From Hanamia caeni (GTDB lineage Bacteria; Bacteroidota; Bacteroidia; Chitinophagales; Chitinophagaceae), in the NCBI RefSeq assembly GCF_003721595.1, contig NZ_RJJR01000001.1, positions 124,001-188,000 on the forward strand: DNA of 64,000 nucleotides, in the 5' to 3' direction. Within the stretch, counting starts at the first letter, position 1. Every line of letters begins with the position of its first letter. This document shows positions 53,388 to 61,871 of the stretch, one piece after another. A program made the position numbers and the translations under genes. The notes beneath the pieces were generated by a model. The model saw only the letters and a program-made list of their open reading frames with translations. It did no database searches and had not been told where the DNA came from.

Positions 53388-54329
53388 ATGTCACGTCAAT
53401 CAATTCTCGATACCGCAGCCGCAGAAAACGGCACCAAAGAATCTCCAGCCAATTCTAACAAAACAAAATATGGGCAATGGTATGGGCTGGACGGCGTAAA
53501 ATGGTGTTGCATATTTGTAAGTTGGGTTTATGACCATGCCGGTAATCCTCTGGAAGCAATTGATACATCAAAAGGCTATCAATCCTGTCAGTCAGGATTT
53601 CATTTCTGGAAAAGAAATAACAGGATAGTCAGGGAGCCTCAGCCCGGAGATATTGTGCTGTATGACTGGACTGGCGACGGTCTGTGTGACCATACAGGCA
53701 TATTTGTGAAATGGCTGGATGCAGCTAAAACAACGCTCCAGGCCTGGGAAGGAAATACAGCACAAGGTAATGACAGCGATGGTGGACAGGTTATGTTACG
53801 GATAAGAAAAAAAACTTTGGTAAAAGCCTTTGCTACGCCCATAGCTCTTGTCGAAGGCTTACCGGCCAACAATAACAATAATTTAGGAAAAGGTGACAGA
53901 GGAAGTGATGTGACCTCTCTTCAAAAAATGTTGCATGATCTTGATTTTAAAGTAACGGTAGATGGAATGTTTGGTTCCGAAACAGAGAATGTAGTTAAAG
54001 AGTTTCAACAAAAACATTCCTTGTCTGTTACAGGTATCGTAACACCTGAAGTATTGGGAGTAATACAGGAAGAAGCTTCGTTGCCGCCTGTTCCGGAAAA
54101 AAAATTTACCAGTGGGGCTTTTATCAAAAAAGGAGATAGCGGCAGCGCTGTGGTTAGCATTCAGCATGCACTGAATACAGTTGGAGCAAACCCGGCTGTT
54201 GATGAAGATGGTGTATTTGGTAACGAAACGGTGAAAGCCGTTAAAACCTTTCAGGCAAAAAGGAATCTAGAAGCAGATGGCATCGTAGGGCCAGCTACGT
54301 TTGCAGCTTTGGGAATTACTGATGTTTAG
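53388..54329 (+). CDS. CHAP amidase with two peptidoglycan-binding domains
   Basis: This 313-residue protein has an N-terminal CHAP domain (about 5-155) with likely catalytic Cys40 (VKWCCIFVSWVYD) and His102 (CDHTGIFVKW), followed by two PG_binding_1 domains (about 165-232: GKGDRGSDVTSLQKMLHDLD; about 247-311: KKGDSGSAVVSIQHALNTVG). CHAP enzymes cleave amide bonds in peptidoglycan cross-links or stems. There is no signal peptide, so it may be released by lysis, by another secretion route, or serve as a toxin. It follows the secreted-protein gene by 41 bp. Confidence 0.87.
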   Translation: MSRQSILDTAAAENGTKESPANSNKTKYGQWYGLDGVKWCCIFVSWVYDHAGNPLEAIDTSKGYQSCQSGFHFWKRNNRIVREPQPGDIVLYDWTGDGLCDHTGIFVKWLDAAKTTLQAWEGNTAQGNDSDGGQVMLRIRKKTLVKAFATPIALVEGLPANNNNNLGKGDRGSDVTSLQKMLHDLDFKVTVDGMFGSETENVVKEFQQKHSLSVTGIVTPEVLGVIQEEASLPPVPEKKFTSGAFIKKGDSGSAVVSIQHALNTVGANPAVDEDGVFGNETVKAVKTFQAKRNLEADGIVGPATFAALGITDV

Positions 54330-54418
54330 TAGCCAATTTATGATGTTAAGACATTTTGAATTTTAGGAAGATCCTTACTCTTTGATGCATTCATTTTTGA
54401 GAACTCAATAATTTTTTT

Positions 54419-56377
54419 ATGCCGGATGATCAAGAAAAAATCGATGCTCAAATCAGATTAGAAATGGAGCAGAAAGAATCGTACAATACCTTAACAAAAA
54501 GATATAAAGCTCTATCAAAAAGTTTTTTGACCGCGGCTTCTTTTGGTGCTGCATTTATTTTTATGATTATAATAATATTTAAATTTTCTAATTCAGACTT
54601 TTTATCGGCCTATCAATATTTCTTTATTTTTATTTCTCTCTTTGCATTTTGTATATCAATTGCATTGCATTGGCAATATCAAACCCTGTCCAATGACGAC
54701 TTAAGTGATTTTTCACCGAACATTTCATTGCTTGCAAAAAACCAACGTCTTGGCAATCGTCTCGCAAAAAACCGTACAACTGTTTATAATAACAACGCTT
54801 TTTTTTACATAGGTGTTTTTTCTTTCCTGCTTGCTATTTTATTATGGCTGATTCCGTCTAATAATAATCGACTCTGCAAGAAAACGGTAACACAAGTCTC
54901 AAAAAATGATGTCAAAATCACTGTTGATCTTTTACAGATAAATGATGTATATGAAATTGCTCCTCTTGACAATGACATGGTGGGCGGTATGGCAAGAATT
55001 GCCACATTAAAAAAACAATTTCAACATCAAAACGAAAATACATTCCTTTTAATGGCAGGTGATTTCTTAAGCCCTTCTGTTTTTAATTCTGTAAGAAGTC
55101 CTTTGAATGAAAAAGTTGCGGGCAAACAAATGATTGCGGCGATGAATGTAGCAGGTGTTGATCTTGCGGTATTTGGCAACCACGAATTTGATGTAAGTTA
55201 TAATGTATTGCAACAGCGTATTAACGAAAGCAGTTTTCAATGGGTATCTTCTAATGTATATCATAAAAGCGCTTCCGGCAACATTCCGTTTCAAAAAAAT
55301 AAGGTTGATATTCCAACATCATGGAAAAAAACTTTTTTTAATGATGTTGGTACTTCTTTTACTATTGGCTTTTTTGGAGTAACCATACCTGATAACAAGG
55401 GCGGTGATCCTGAATATGTTAGCTATGATTCTACCCTGTATGCTGCAAGAAAAATGTATAAAGTTCTTGCCCCTGATTGTGATGCGGTAATAGCAATTAC
55501 GCACCAGGATGTAAAAGAAGATTCAATGCTTGCGGTTGCTATTCCCCAGCTTACCGCAATAATAGGCGGCCATGAACATGATATGCAATTCGAAAACGTT
55601 GGACACGTAATTATTTCAAAAGCGCATTCAAATGCCAGGAGCGTATTTCATTTAAAGCTTTTGCTAAACAGAAGAAACAATACAACAATCACATCAATTG
55701 TACAGGAACTCATACCGGTTGATACAACTATAAAGCAGGATTATTTAACTAAAATAATTTGTAGCAGGTGGATGGATGTTGCCAAAGAATATTTTAAAAA
55801 AGCAGGGTTTTCACCGGATTTAGAAGTTTGCAAAAATTTTACTTCAACTCTTGATGGTAAAGATGCTTCAGTAAGAAACGGGTCAACCAATTTAAGCAAA
55901 CTCATAACGGATGCGATGCTATGGGCTGGTGAATCCAAAGGTTGTGATGTGTCTATTTTAAATTCAGGGGCAATACGGGTGGATGATTTTATCACGTCTC
56001 CGATAACACAATATGCGGTGCTTCGTGCTTTGCCCTACGAAGGAAAAATATGCATTGTAAAAATGAAAGGTTGGTTTCTTAAAAAATTGAATGATTCTGC
56101 TGCACACCTTAAAAATGAAGGCGCCTTTCTGCAATATTCTTTTAAGAATGATAAACCTATCGCTGATTCTGTGACTAACAAGATTGCTATCGGAGATTAC
56201 CTGATTAGCGGTAAGCAAAGTAAGCTTAACTACTTAAAAGAAGGCACGCCGGGCATAATAGGCACAGTCATATTTCCTTTGCCAGCAGATAGTAACTTAT
56301 TTGATGTAAGAAAAGCGGTGATTAATTATATGAAAGCGTATTGTGGTAAAAAGGAACTTAATAAATACAGGGAATGA
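54419..56377 (+). CDS. Membrane-anchored 5'-nucleotidase-like metallophosphatase
   Basis: This 652-residue protein has three N-terminal membrane helices (about 36-56, 64-85, 127-146) and then a 5'-nucleotidase/UshA-type domain. Metal-binding motifs are AGDFLSPS (Asp215), GNHEFDVS (253-260) and the later GGHEHDMQ, and the C-terminal substrate domain contains SILNSGAIRV and ALPYEGKICIVK. In the first motif the family His is Tyr178 (QINDVYEI), so one metal ligand differs; some 5'-nucleotidase subgroups have this too. Orientation of the enzyme domain relative to the membrane is uncertain (three helices, odd number). Normal family members are exported by a signal peptide, so the membrane front end is unusual. 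Confidence 0.8.
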   Translation: MPDDQEKIDAQIRLEMEQKESYNTLTKRYKALSKSFLTAASFGAAFIFMIIIIFKFSNSDFLSAYQYFFIFISLFAFCISIALHWQYQTLSNDDLSDFSPNISLLAKNQRLGNRLAKNRTTVYNNNAFFYIGVFSFLLAILLWLIPSNNNRLCKKTVTQVSKNDVKITVDLLQINDVYEIAPLDNDMVGGMARIATLKKQFQHQNENTFLLMAGDFLSPSVFNSVRSPLNEKVAGKQMIAAMNVAGVDLAVFGNHEFDVSYNVLQQRINESSFQWVSSNVYHKSASGNIPFQKNKVDIPTSWKKTFFNDVGTSFTIGFFGVTIPDNKGGDPEYVSYDSTLYAARKMYKVLAPDCDAVIAITHQDVKEDSMLAVAIPQLTAIIGGHEHDMQFENVGHVIISKAHSNARSVFHLKLLLNRRNNTTITSIVQELIPVDTTIKQDYLTKIICSRWMDVAKEYFKKAGFSPDLEVCKNFTSTLDGKDASVRNGSTNLSKLITDAMLWAGESKGCDVSILNSGAIRVDDFITSPITQYAVLRALPYEGKICIVKMKGWFLKKLNDSAAHLKNEGAFLQYSFKNDKPIADSVTNKIAIGDYLISGKQSKLNYLKEGTPGIIGTVIFPLPADSNLFDVRKAVINYMKAYCGKKELNKYRE

Positions 56378-56429
56378 TAGTACCATCCATTAAAAAGTGA
56401 ATTTTCTTGCAAGCTGATGAAACTGAAGT

Positions 56430-56843
56430 TGCAATAAACCAAAAATCAACACCAATCATCGAATTGTGCGAGTACCGGAATCGGAAGTTTCATTTTCGTA
56501 TTAGGATTACCGTGATAGCGCCCATAAAAAAACAATGACACTCACCCATGCAGAATTTACCCGAAGGTTTGCGCAACACATTTTACCACATCGCTTTGTA
56601 AGAATAAGGCATTACGGCATGCTCAGCGCCACATGGAAGCGAGGCAAATTACAAACACTGCAAACACAACTGAAAATAAAACCGCCGCAGCTCAAAGTAA
56701 AAACCCTGCTCAAAAAATGCCCGTGTTGCAAAACCGGAACGCTGGTAACCATCGATGTATTTGGAAAGCGTGGGCCGCCGAAAAAATACCTGCCCGTCCG
56801 GCAGGCGGGTTTATTGGAAAAACAAATGGTGCCTGTTGTGTGA
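56430..56843 (+). pseudogene. IS91-family transposase remnant (C-terminal part)
   Basis: The frame from 56430 reads KINTNHRIVRVPESEVSFSY, then a TAG at 56502, then DYRDSAHKKTMTLTHAEFTR, RFAQHILPHRFVRIRHYGML and CPCCKTGT. This is the C-terminal third of the IS91/Y2-type transposase, with the Lys of the conserved SYKDYRD turned to a stop. The N-terminal two-thirds with the catalytic tyrosines are gone. The ORF from 56535 alone gives 102 residues. Near its end the segment PVRQAG is encoded by a short palindrome (CCTGCCCGTCCGGCAGGCGGG) that looks like an inserted repeat. It is a dead fragment left by a rolling-circle element. Confidence 0.8.
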
Positions 56844-57094
56844 GTGACGGGTAAGGGAACTTTTGTAATACCCGGAATAAAAAAACCAAAAAACACGTTT
56901 AAAAAACAGCTTTGGGGAGCTCTTTAAAAAAATCGAAAAGCTTGCTGCATCAAACACTCTGCAAATACTCTGCAACAAATCGATTCTAAATTCTTATTGC
57001 CCGGTTTCGTTCAATTAAGGTTTCATTTCTTGCTCTTCGGGCAAAGCAAAACCTTAGTTATTATGTGCCGTAGTTTTACTGAGATCTGTAGTTC

Positions 57095-57508
57095 TTAAGA
57101 GGACAAAATTTTCATTGCACCAAATATTGCGAAAAAAATAGTTCCGAGAAAAAAACACACAAGAAGAAAACCATATACTTGATAAGGATAAATCTTTAAT
57201 GGGTCAATAGCATGGTGTCGTTTTTGTATTATATTATAGTTGATTACCATCCCTTCAAGCCACTTTATGGCACGGTATTGATAAAATGCACCAGCTAATG
57301 CCGCTAGTAGCCAGAACAACCAAGCAAACAAAAGCAGATAAGGAACTGAAATCTTACCTGTGATGCCGAGTATTTTTTCTAAAAAAGTGATAGAAAGTAT
57401 TAGTGCACCAATACTTAATTGGGTAAATGTTTTTGCGGTGTCCATATATCCAGCCATAATCTTGTGCTCTTCTTCAATCATTGCTTTAGTCTTTTCTTCT
57501 TCTGTCAT
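57095..57508 (-). CDS. Small membrane protein
   Basis: This 137-residue protein has a charged N-terminus (MTEEEKTKAMIEEEHKIMAG) and three hydrophobic helices (about 32-49, 57-78, 112-130). No named domain is recognised; the pattern resembles small uncharacterised membrane proteins that sit next to defence genes, but that is only an impression. ATG 57508 is chosen over one at 57541, which adds an unlikely basic stretch. It is alone on its strand. Confidence 0.6.
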   Translation of the reverse strand: MTEEEKTKAMIEEEHKIMAGYMDTAKTFTQLSIGALILSITFLEKILGITGKISVPYLLLFAWLFWLLAALAGAFYQYRAIKWLEGMVINYNIIQKRHHAIDPLKIYPYQVYGFLLVCFFLGTIFFAIFGAMKILSS

Positions 57509-57541
57509 TTTATAAGATTTATTAAATGAGATAATTATCAA

Positions 57542-58522
57542 TCCGGATCCTTGTCATCAAAACAAACTTGCTGCAAAAAAAATTCTATTGTCAGGCCCGT
57601 TGCATTGACGACAGTTAATAGGATACACATAAAGTTTGTATTTATGTAATTAGACGCAACTACTATTTTTGTAACTCTCTCATTTTAATTAACCGAATTC
57701 TTCGTTTTTTGTATTGTTGATTTGCGTCAATCCATCCGGTCCGGGTCAGAATTATTCTTGATTAGTGCTTCGAAAAATTTGGAATATTTTTTAAAATCTT
57801 TTTTCATTCAAATATTATTCAGTTTTGATGCCCATGTGTCCTAATAAATTCTTTCTGTGAGATCTTAAAAAATGTTGCCAGCAAAGCAGCAATAGAACAC
57901 ATTTACATTTCCTTTGTTGCTATCGCTAAAACCAAATCGAAGTTATTAATTACCGTTTTTGTTCAGGGGAGGAAAAGTATAATTCGGGTCATGGAAAGGC
58001 ACTAAAAATTAAGGGAAAAGCCCTGTTTTTGTTGGCATTAGGCCACGTCCTTCACCATCCTGTGTCCATATTGCTATGCCGAGATATTCCCCTTTTAGCC
58101 ATATGTGATATTGCGCGTTGTAAACCAAATCAGGCGACCTGGGATTCAGTCTTTTTAAATAATCTTCTATCATCGTATTTGATTAAAATTTGTCTCAAAC
58201 AATTTTCGCACCCCTTTCTCTCCCTGTCCGGCATCCATACCAAACATTTTTTGTTGCTGATAGAAGAGGGAAACCTACCTTAAGGAATTCGGAAATTTAA
58301 ATGGTAGGGCGGTCCAATCAGACTTGTAGAGTTTTTTGTGCAACCTCATATCTACTCTTCAATAAACTGGATCAGGTAGTTTTTGTCCCATTTCAGATCC
58401 TGTTCATTCAGTTCAAATCAATCTTACTACCCTCTGCCGGATTTTACTTTTTTGTAATTTAGCAAACCTTAGGAAAATAAGCAATATAGTTTACATTTGA
58501 AAATGGCTAGAATAATGACTTA
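57542..58522. other. Interval of broken short minus-strand frames
   Basis: No intact gene is supported in these 981 bp. Two minus-strand frames look protein-like. One (57946-58173) starts MIEDYLKRLNPRSPDLVYNA, meets a TAA at 58009 and continues in frame to FHDPNYTFPPLNKN. Another (57663-57807) starts MKKDFKKYSKFFEALIKNNS and needs one frame change to reach WIDANQQYKKRRIRLIKMRE. They look like recently broken small genes. A plus-strand frame at 58029-58283 is the shadow of the first. Confidence 0.4.
57946..58173 (-). pseudogene. Short interrupted minus-strand ORF
   Basis: The ATG at 58173 opens a frame of 54 codons (MIEDYLKRLNPRSPDLVYNA, QYHIWLKGEYLGIAIWTQD, GLMPTKTGLFP) that stops at TAA 58009 and would run on for 20 codons to a second TAA at 57946 with equally protein-like sequence. 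A single nonsense change is the likely cause. No family recognised. Short frames can look real by chance, so confidence is modest. Confidence 0.35.
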
Positions 58523-58665
58523 TGAGTGGAAAGACCTCTTTCGGATTTTTCGGACAAACAGCACACACTGATCAATCTCTAAAAGATTATAGTGTAGAAA
58601 AGTAATAACTGAAATCTACAAATTGGGAAGCTATTGATAAAGCGTTAAAAGAAATTTTGATATAA
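58522..58665 (+). pseudogene. Interrupted small ORF just before the helicase
   Basis: The ATG at 58522 opens a frame MSGKTSFGFFGQTAHTDQSL that reaches two consecutive TAA codons at 58603-58608, after which the same frame continues KSTNWEAIDKALKEILI to a TAA at 58663, 5 bp before the helicase start. The continued frame and the position suggest a former 46-codon partner gene of the helicase-methylase module, or a leader peptide of 27 codons. No family recognised. Confidence 0.35.
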
Positions 58666-58670
58666 AACTA

Positions 58671-61600
58671 ATGCACACCGACCTTACATTTTTCACCAAC
58701 GAACCCGGTTCTACCCTTTTAGATAGATTTAAATGCACTCTCAAAGACGTACGCTACTTTGATATTTTAGTAGGCTATTTCAGGAGTAGCGGATTTTTCC
58801 ATCTTTATAAATCTTTTGAACACATTGATAAGATAAGAATCCTAGTCGGGTTATCAGTGGATAAAAGAACCTATCAGGTTATTGAGACCACACGTCAAAA
58901 AGAATTTGATTTTGAATCTCACGATAGAATTACTAAAATCTTCGAAAAAGAACTTCTGGAAGAAGTGGAAACGGCTGCTGACAGTAAGGATACCGAAGAA
59001 GGTATCAGAAAGTTTTGCGAATTTATTGAATTGGGAAAAATAGAAATTAAAGCGCATCCAAGCAGAAATCTTCACGCTAAAGTGTATATCAGCCGTTATA
59101 AAGAAGGAGATAGGGATTTTGGAAATGTGATTACCGGCTCAAGTAATTTTTCTGATTCAGGATTGGTAAGCCAGAGGGAGTTTAATGTTCAACTTAAGAA
59201 TCGTTCTGATGTTTACTTTGCATTAGAACAGTTTGAAAAACTTTGGATAGAAGCTGTAGATATTTCTGAATATTATGTAGATACTATTCAGAAAAAAACC
59301 TGGCTTAATGAGACAATTACACCCTATCAGCTTTACTTAAAATTACTCTATGAATATTTCAGGGAAGATTTGAATATTGATGAAGATCTCTTTTATAAAA
59401 ATTTCCCCAAAGACTTTATGCGCCTTAAATATCAGGAGCAAGCCGTCTATAATGCAAAAAAAATATTAGACGAATATGGCGGGGTTTTTCTTTCCGATGT
59501 TGTAGGTTTAGGAAAAACTTATATTGCTGCAATGTTAGCCAATCAGCTCCCCGGCAGGAATTTGGTAATTGCATCACCTGCTTTAATTGATAGAAGCAAT
59601 CCTAATAGTTGGACAAATGTTTTTCATGAGTTTAAAGTTTCCTCACACTTTGAATCAGTGGGAAAACTTGCCAAAATTATTGGAGAGGGAACCGATCGCT
59701 ATGATAATATTTTTATTGATGAAGCCCATAAGTTCCGAAGCGAATCAAACATGGGCTATGAATTGCTATCCCAAATCTGTAAGGGGAAAAAAGTAATATT
59801 AGTTACTGCAACACCATTAAACAATAAACCTTCAGATATTCTCTCACAAGTAAAGCTGTTTCAAAAAGGAAAAAACAGTACTATTCCGGGGGTAAAGAAT
59901 TTAGATGTTTTCTTTAACGGCCTTGAAAGACGGCTTCGGAATTTGGATCGTCAGGGTGATTATGAGGAGTATATGGCCATCGTAAAGGACAATGCACATC
60001 AAATCCGGGAAAAGGTTTTGAAACATTTAATGGTACGTAGGACAAGAAATGAAATACAGAAATATTTTAAAGATGACCTGGCTATTCAAGGGTTTAAGTT
60101 TCCAAATGTAGTGAAACCTGAACCGCTGTTTTATGAATTGGATGATAAATTGGATAAAATTTTTATGGAAACCATCCGGCTCATTACCGATAAAAAAAGC
60201 TTTTCCTATGCACGTTATGGCCCATTGCTTTACCTTAAAGAAAGGCTTGATGCAAATGAGGAGGTACGACAGAAAAACTTAATGGTGTTTATGAAAACAC
60301 TTTTGGTGAAACGTTTAGACAGCAGCTTTTATGCTTTTAGAAAAACCCTGCAACGCTTTATTGAATCTTATGAAGGCTTTTTGAAAGCCTATAAAAAAGG
60401 CTTTGTGTATTTTAGTAAAAAGCATTTCAGCAAGGTGTTGGAATGTTTATTGGATGATGATTTTGAAGGAATACAACGATTAATTGACGATGAAAAAGCC
60501 GAGCAATTAAAAGCTTCAGATTTTAGACCTGAGTTTAAAAAGCACCTTGAAAGTGACTTAAAAACACTTTGCCAAATTGATGAGATGTGGGAAAAGGTAA
60601 AGAAAGATCCCAAACTGGATAAATTTGTTGAGAGCATCGAAGATCACAAAGTACTAAAGCAAAGCAAAATTATTTTGTTTACCGAATCAAAGGAAACCGG
60701 AGACTATTTAAAATCGGGTTTAGAGAAAAGACTCAATGAAAAAGTACTCTTCTATCATGGTAGCTCACATCAGAATGAATTAAAAACAGTTATTTCAAAC
60801 TTCGATAATAAGGCAAGAAATAAATCGGATGAATACCGTATTTTGATTGCTACAGAAGTTCTTTCAGAAGGTATCAACTTGCATCGTTCCAATGTAGTGA
60901 TCAATTATGATATACCCTGGAACCCGACAAGAATGATTCAAAGGGTGGGGCGTATCAATAGGGTAGATACCCCACATCTTAAAATACATACGTTTAATTT
61001 CTTTCCCACTAAGCAAAGCAATGACCTCATTAAATTACAGGAAGCAGCCATTGCCAAAATCAATTATTTTATTGAAATGTTGGGCAACGATGCAAGGCTA
61101 CTTACTGATGGTGAAGAAATAAAGTCTTTTGAATTGTTTAATAAATTAACTTCTAAAGAATTTATTACCGGCGAAGATGAAACCCAGGACAGTGAATTAA
61201 AATACCTTCAGGTTATAACAGATATAAGAAACAATGATCTCAATTTGTTTGAAACCATAAAACATCTTCCAAAAAAGAGTAGAACTGCAAGAAAGGCACT
61301 TCCTGCAATCAATATAGAGGAGAATGCCCTGGTAACCTATTTCAGAAAAGGGCGTTTAGAAAAATTTTATATTGGAACTAAAAATGAGGCAAACGAAATT
61401 GATTTCATTACTACTGCGAAATTATTTGAAGCAATTCCTGAAACAAAAAAGTATCCAATTTTGAGTACTTTTTATGATTTGCTTGCACAAAATAAAAAGC
61501 AAATGGAAGCAGATTTACAGGATGTTGAGATACAGGTAGAGGATGCTCGTGGCGGCGGTAAAGACAATGCCATTCGCGTTTTAAAAATCCTGAAAAGTAA

Positions 61601-61868
61601 AGAAGTACGGATGTATAAAGGCTTCACAGAAGATGCTGAACAATTTATCAAGGATGTCATCAAATTATTGGAAGAAGGTTCTCTTGCAAAAAACCTTACC
61701 AAACGAATTTTTACCGAATTAAAGGATGAAGTGCAACCTTTGAAAATTTTTGGAGTATTGAAAAAAAATATCCCCGACGATTATTTTAGAGGCATAAAAA
61801 CAATAAATGATGAGGCAAAATATAGCCCCAGGGAAGTTATTCTTTCAGAATGTTTTATCAAACTGTAA
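58671..61868 (+). CDS. PLD-nuclease/SNF2-like helicase (restriction-type)
   Basis: This 1065-residue protein joins an N-terminal phospholipase-D-type nuclease domain (about 5-190) to an SF2 helicase (about 250-790) and a long C-terminal part. The PLD signature is H135-x-K137 (LHAKVYIS) with G156SSNF (ITGSSNFSDSGL). Helicase motifs are I GLGKT 279-283, II DEAH 350-353, III TATPLNN, and VI QRVGRINR 757-764, with the ILIATEVLSEGINLH motif V. Such proteins couple DNA translocation to cutting in phage defence. It is followed 3 bp later by an adenine methyltransferase, so the two form a restriction-modification-like unit. The C-terminal 275 residues have no named domain. Confidence 0.9.
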   Translation: MHTDLTFFTNEPGSTLLDRFKCTLKDVRYFDILVGYFRSSGFFHLYKSFEHIDKIRILVGLSVDKRTYQVIETTRQKEFDFESHDRITKIFEKELLEEVETAADSKDTEEGIRKFCEFIELGKIEIKAHPSRNLHAKVYISRYKEGDRDFGNVITGSSNFSDSGLVSQREFNVQLKNRSDVYFALEQFEKLWIEAVDISEYYVDTIQKKTWLNETITPYQLYLKLLYEYFREDLNIDEDLFYKNFPKDFMRLKYQEQAVYNAKKILDEYGGVFLSDVVGLGKTYIAAMLANQLPGRNLVIASPALIDRSNPNSWTNVFHEFKVSSHFESVGKLAKIIGEGTDRYDNIFIDEAHKFRSESNMGYELLSQICKGKKVILVTATPLNNKPSDILSQVKLFQKGKNSTIPGVKNLDVFFNGLERRLRNLDRQGDYEEYMAIVKDNAHQIREKVLKHLMVRRTRNEIQKYFKDDLAIQGFKFPNVVKPEPLFYELDDKLDKIFMETIRLITDKKSFSYARYGPLLYLKERLDANEEVRQKNLMVFMKTLLVKRLDSSFYAFRKTLQRFIESYEGFLKAYKKGFVYFSKKHFSKVLECLLDDDFEGIQRLIDDEKAEQLKASDFRPEFKKHLESDLKTLCQIDEMWEKVKKDPKLDKFVESIEDHKVLKQSKIILFTESKETGDYLKSGLEKRLNEKVLFYHGSSHQNELKTVISNFDNKARNKSDEYRILIATEVLSEGINLHRSNVVINYDIPWNPTRMIQRVGRINRVDTPHLKIHTFNFFPTKQSNDLIKLQEAAIAKINYFIEMLGNDARLLTDGEEIKSFELFNKLTSKEFITGEDETQDSELKYLQVITDIRNNDLNLFETIKHLPKKSRTARKALPAINIEENALVTYFRKGRLEKFYIGTKNEANEIDFITTAKLFEAIPETKKYPILSTFYDLLAQNKKQMEADLQDVEIQVEDARGGGKDNAIRVLKILKSKEVRMYKGFTEDAEQFIKDVIKLLEEGSLAKNLTKRIFTELKDEVQPLKIFGVLKKNIPDDYFRGIKTINDEAKYSPREVILSECFIKL

Positions 61869-61871
61869 ATA

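Noticed and set aside
58029..58283. 84-codon plus-strand ORF
   Set aside because: It lies antisense to a more protein-like minus-strand frame and has odd composition (Cys, His, Leu-rich).
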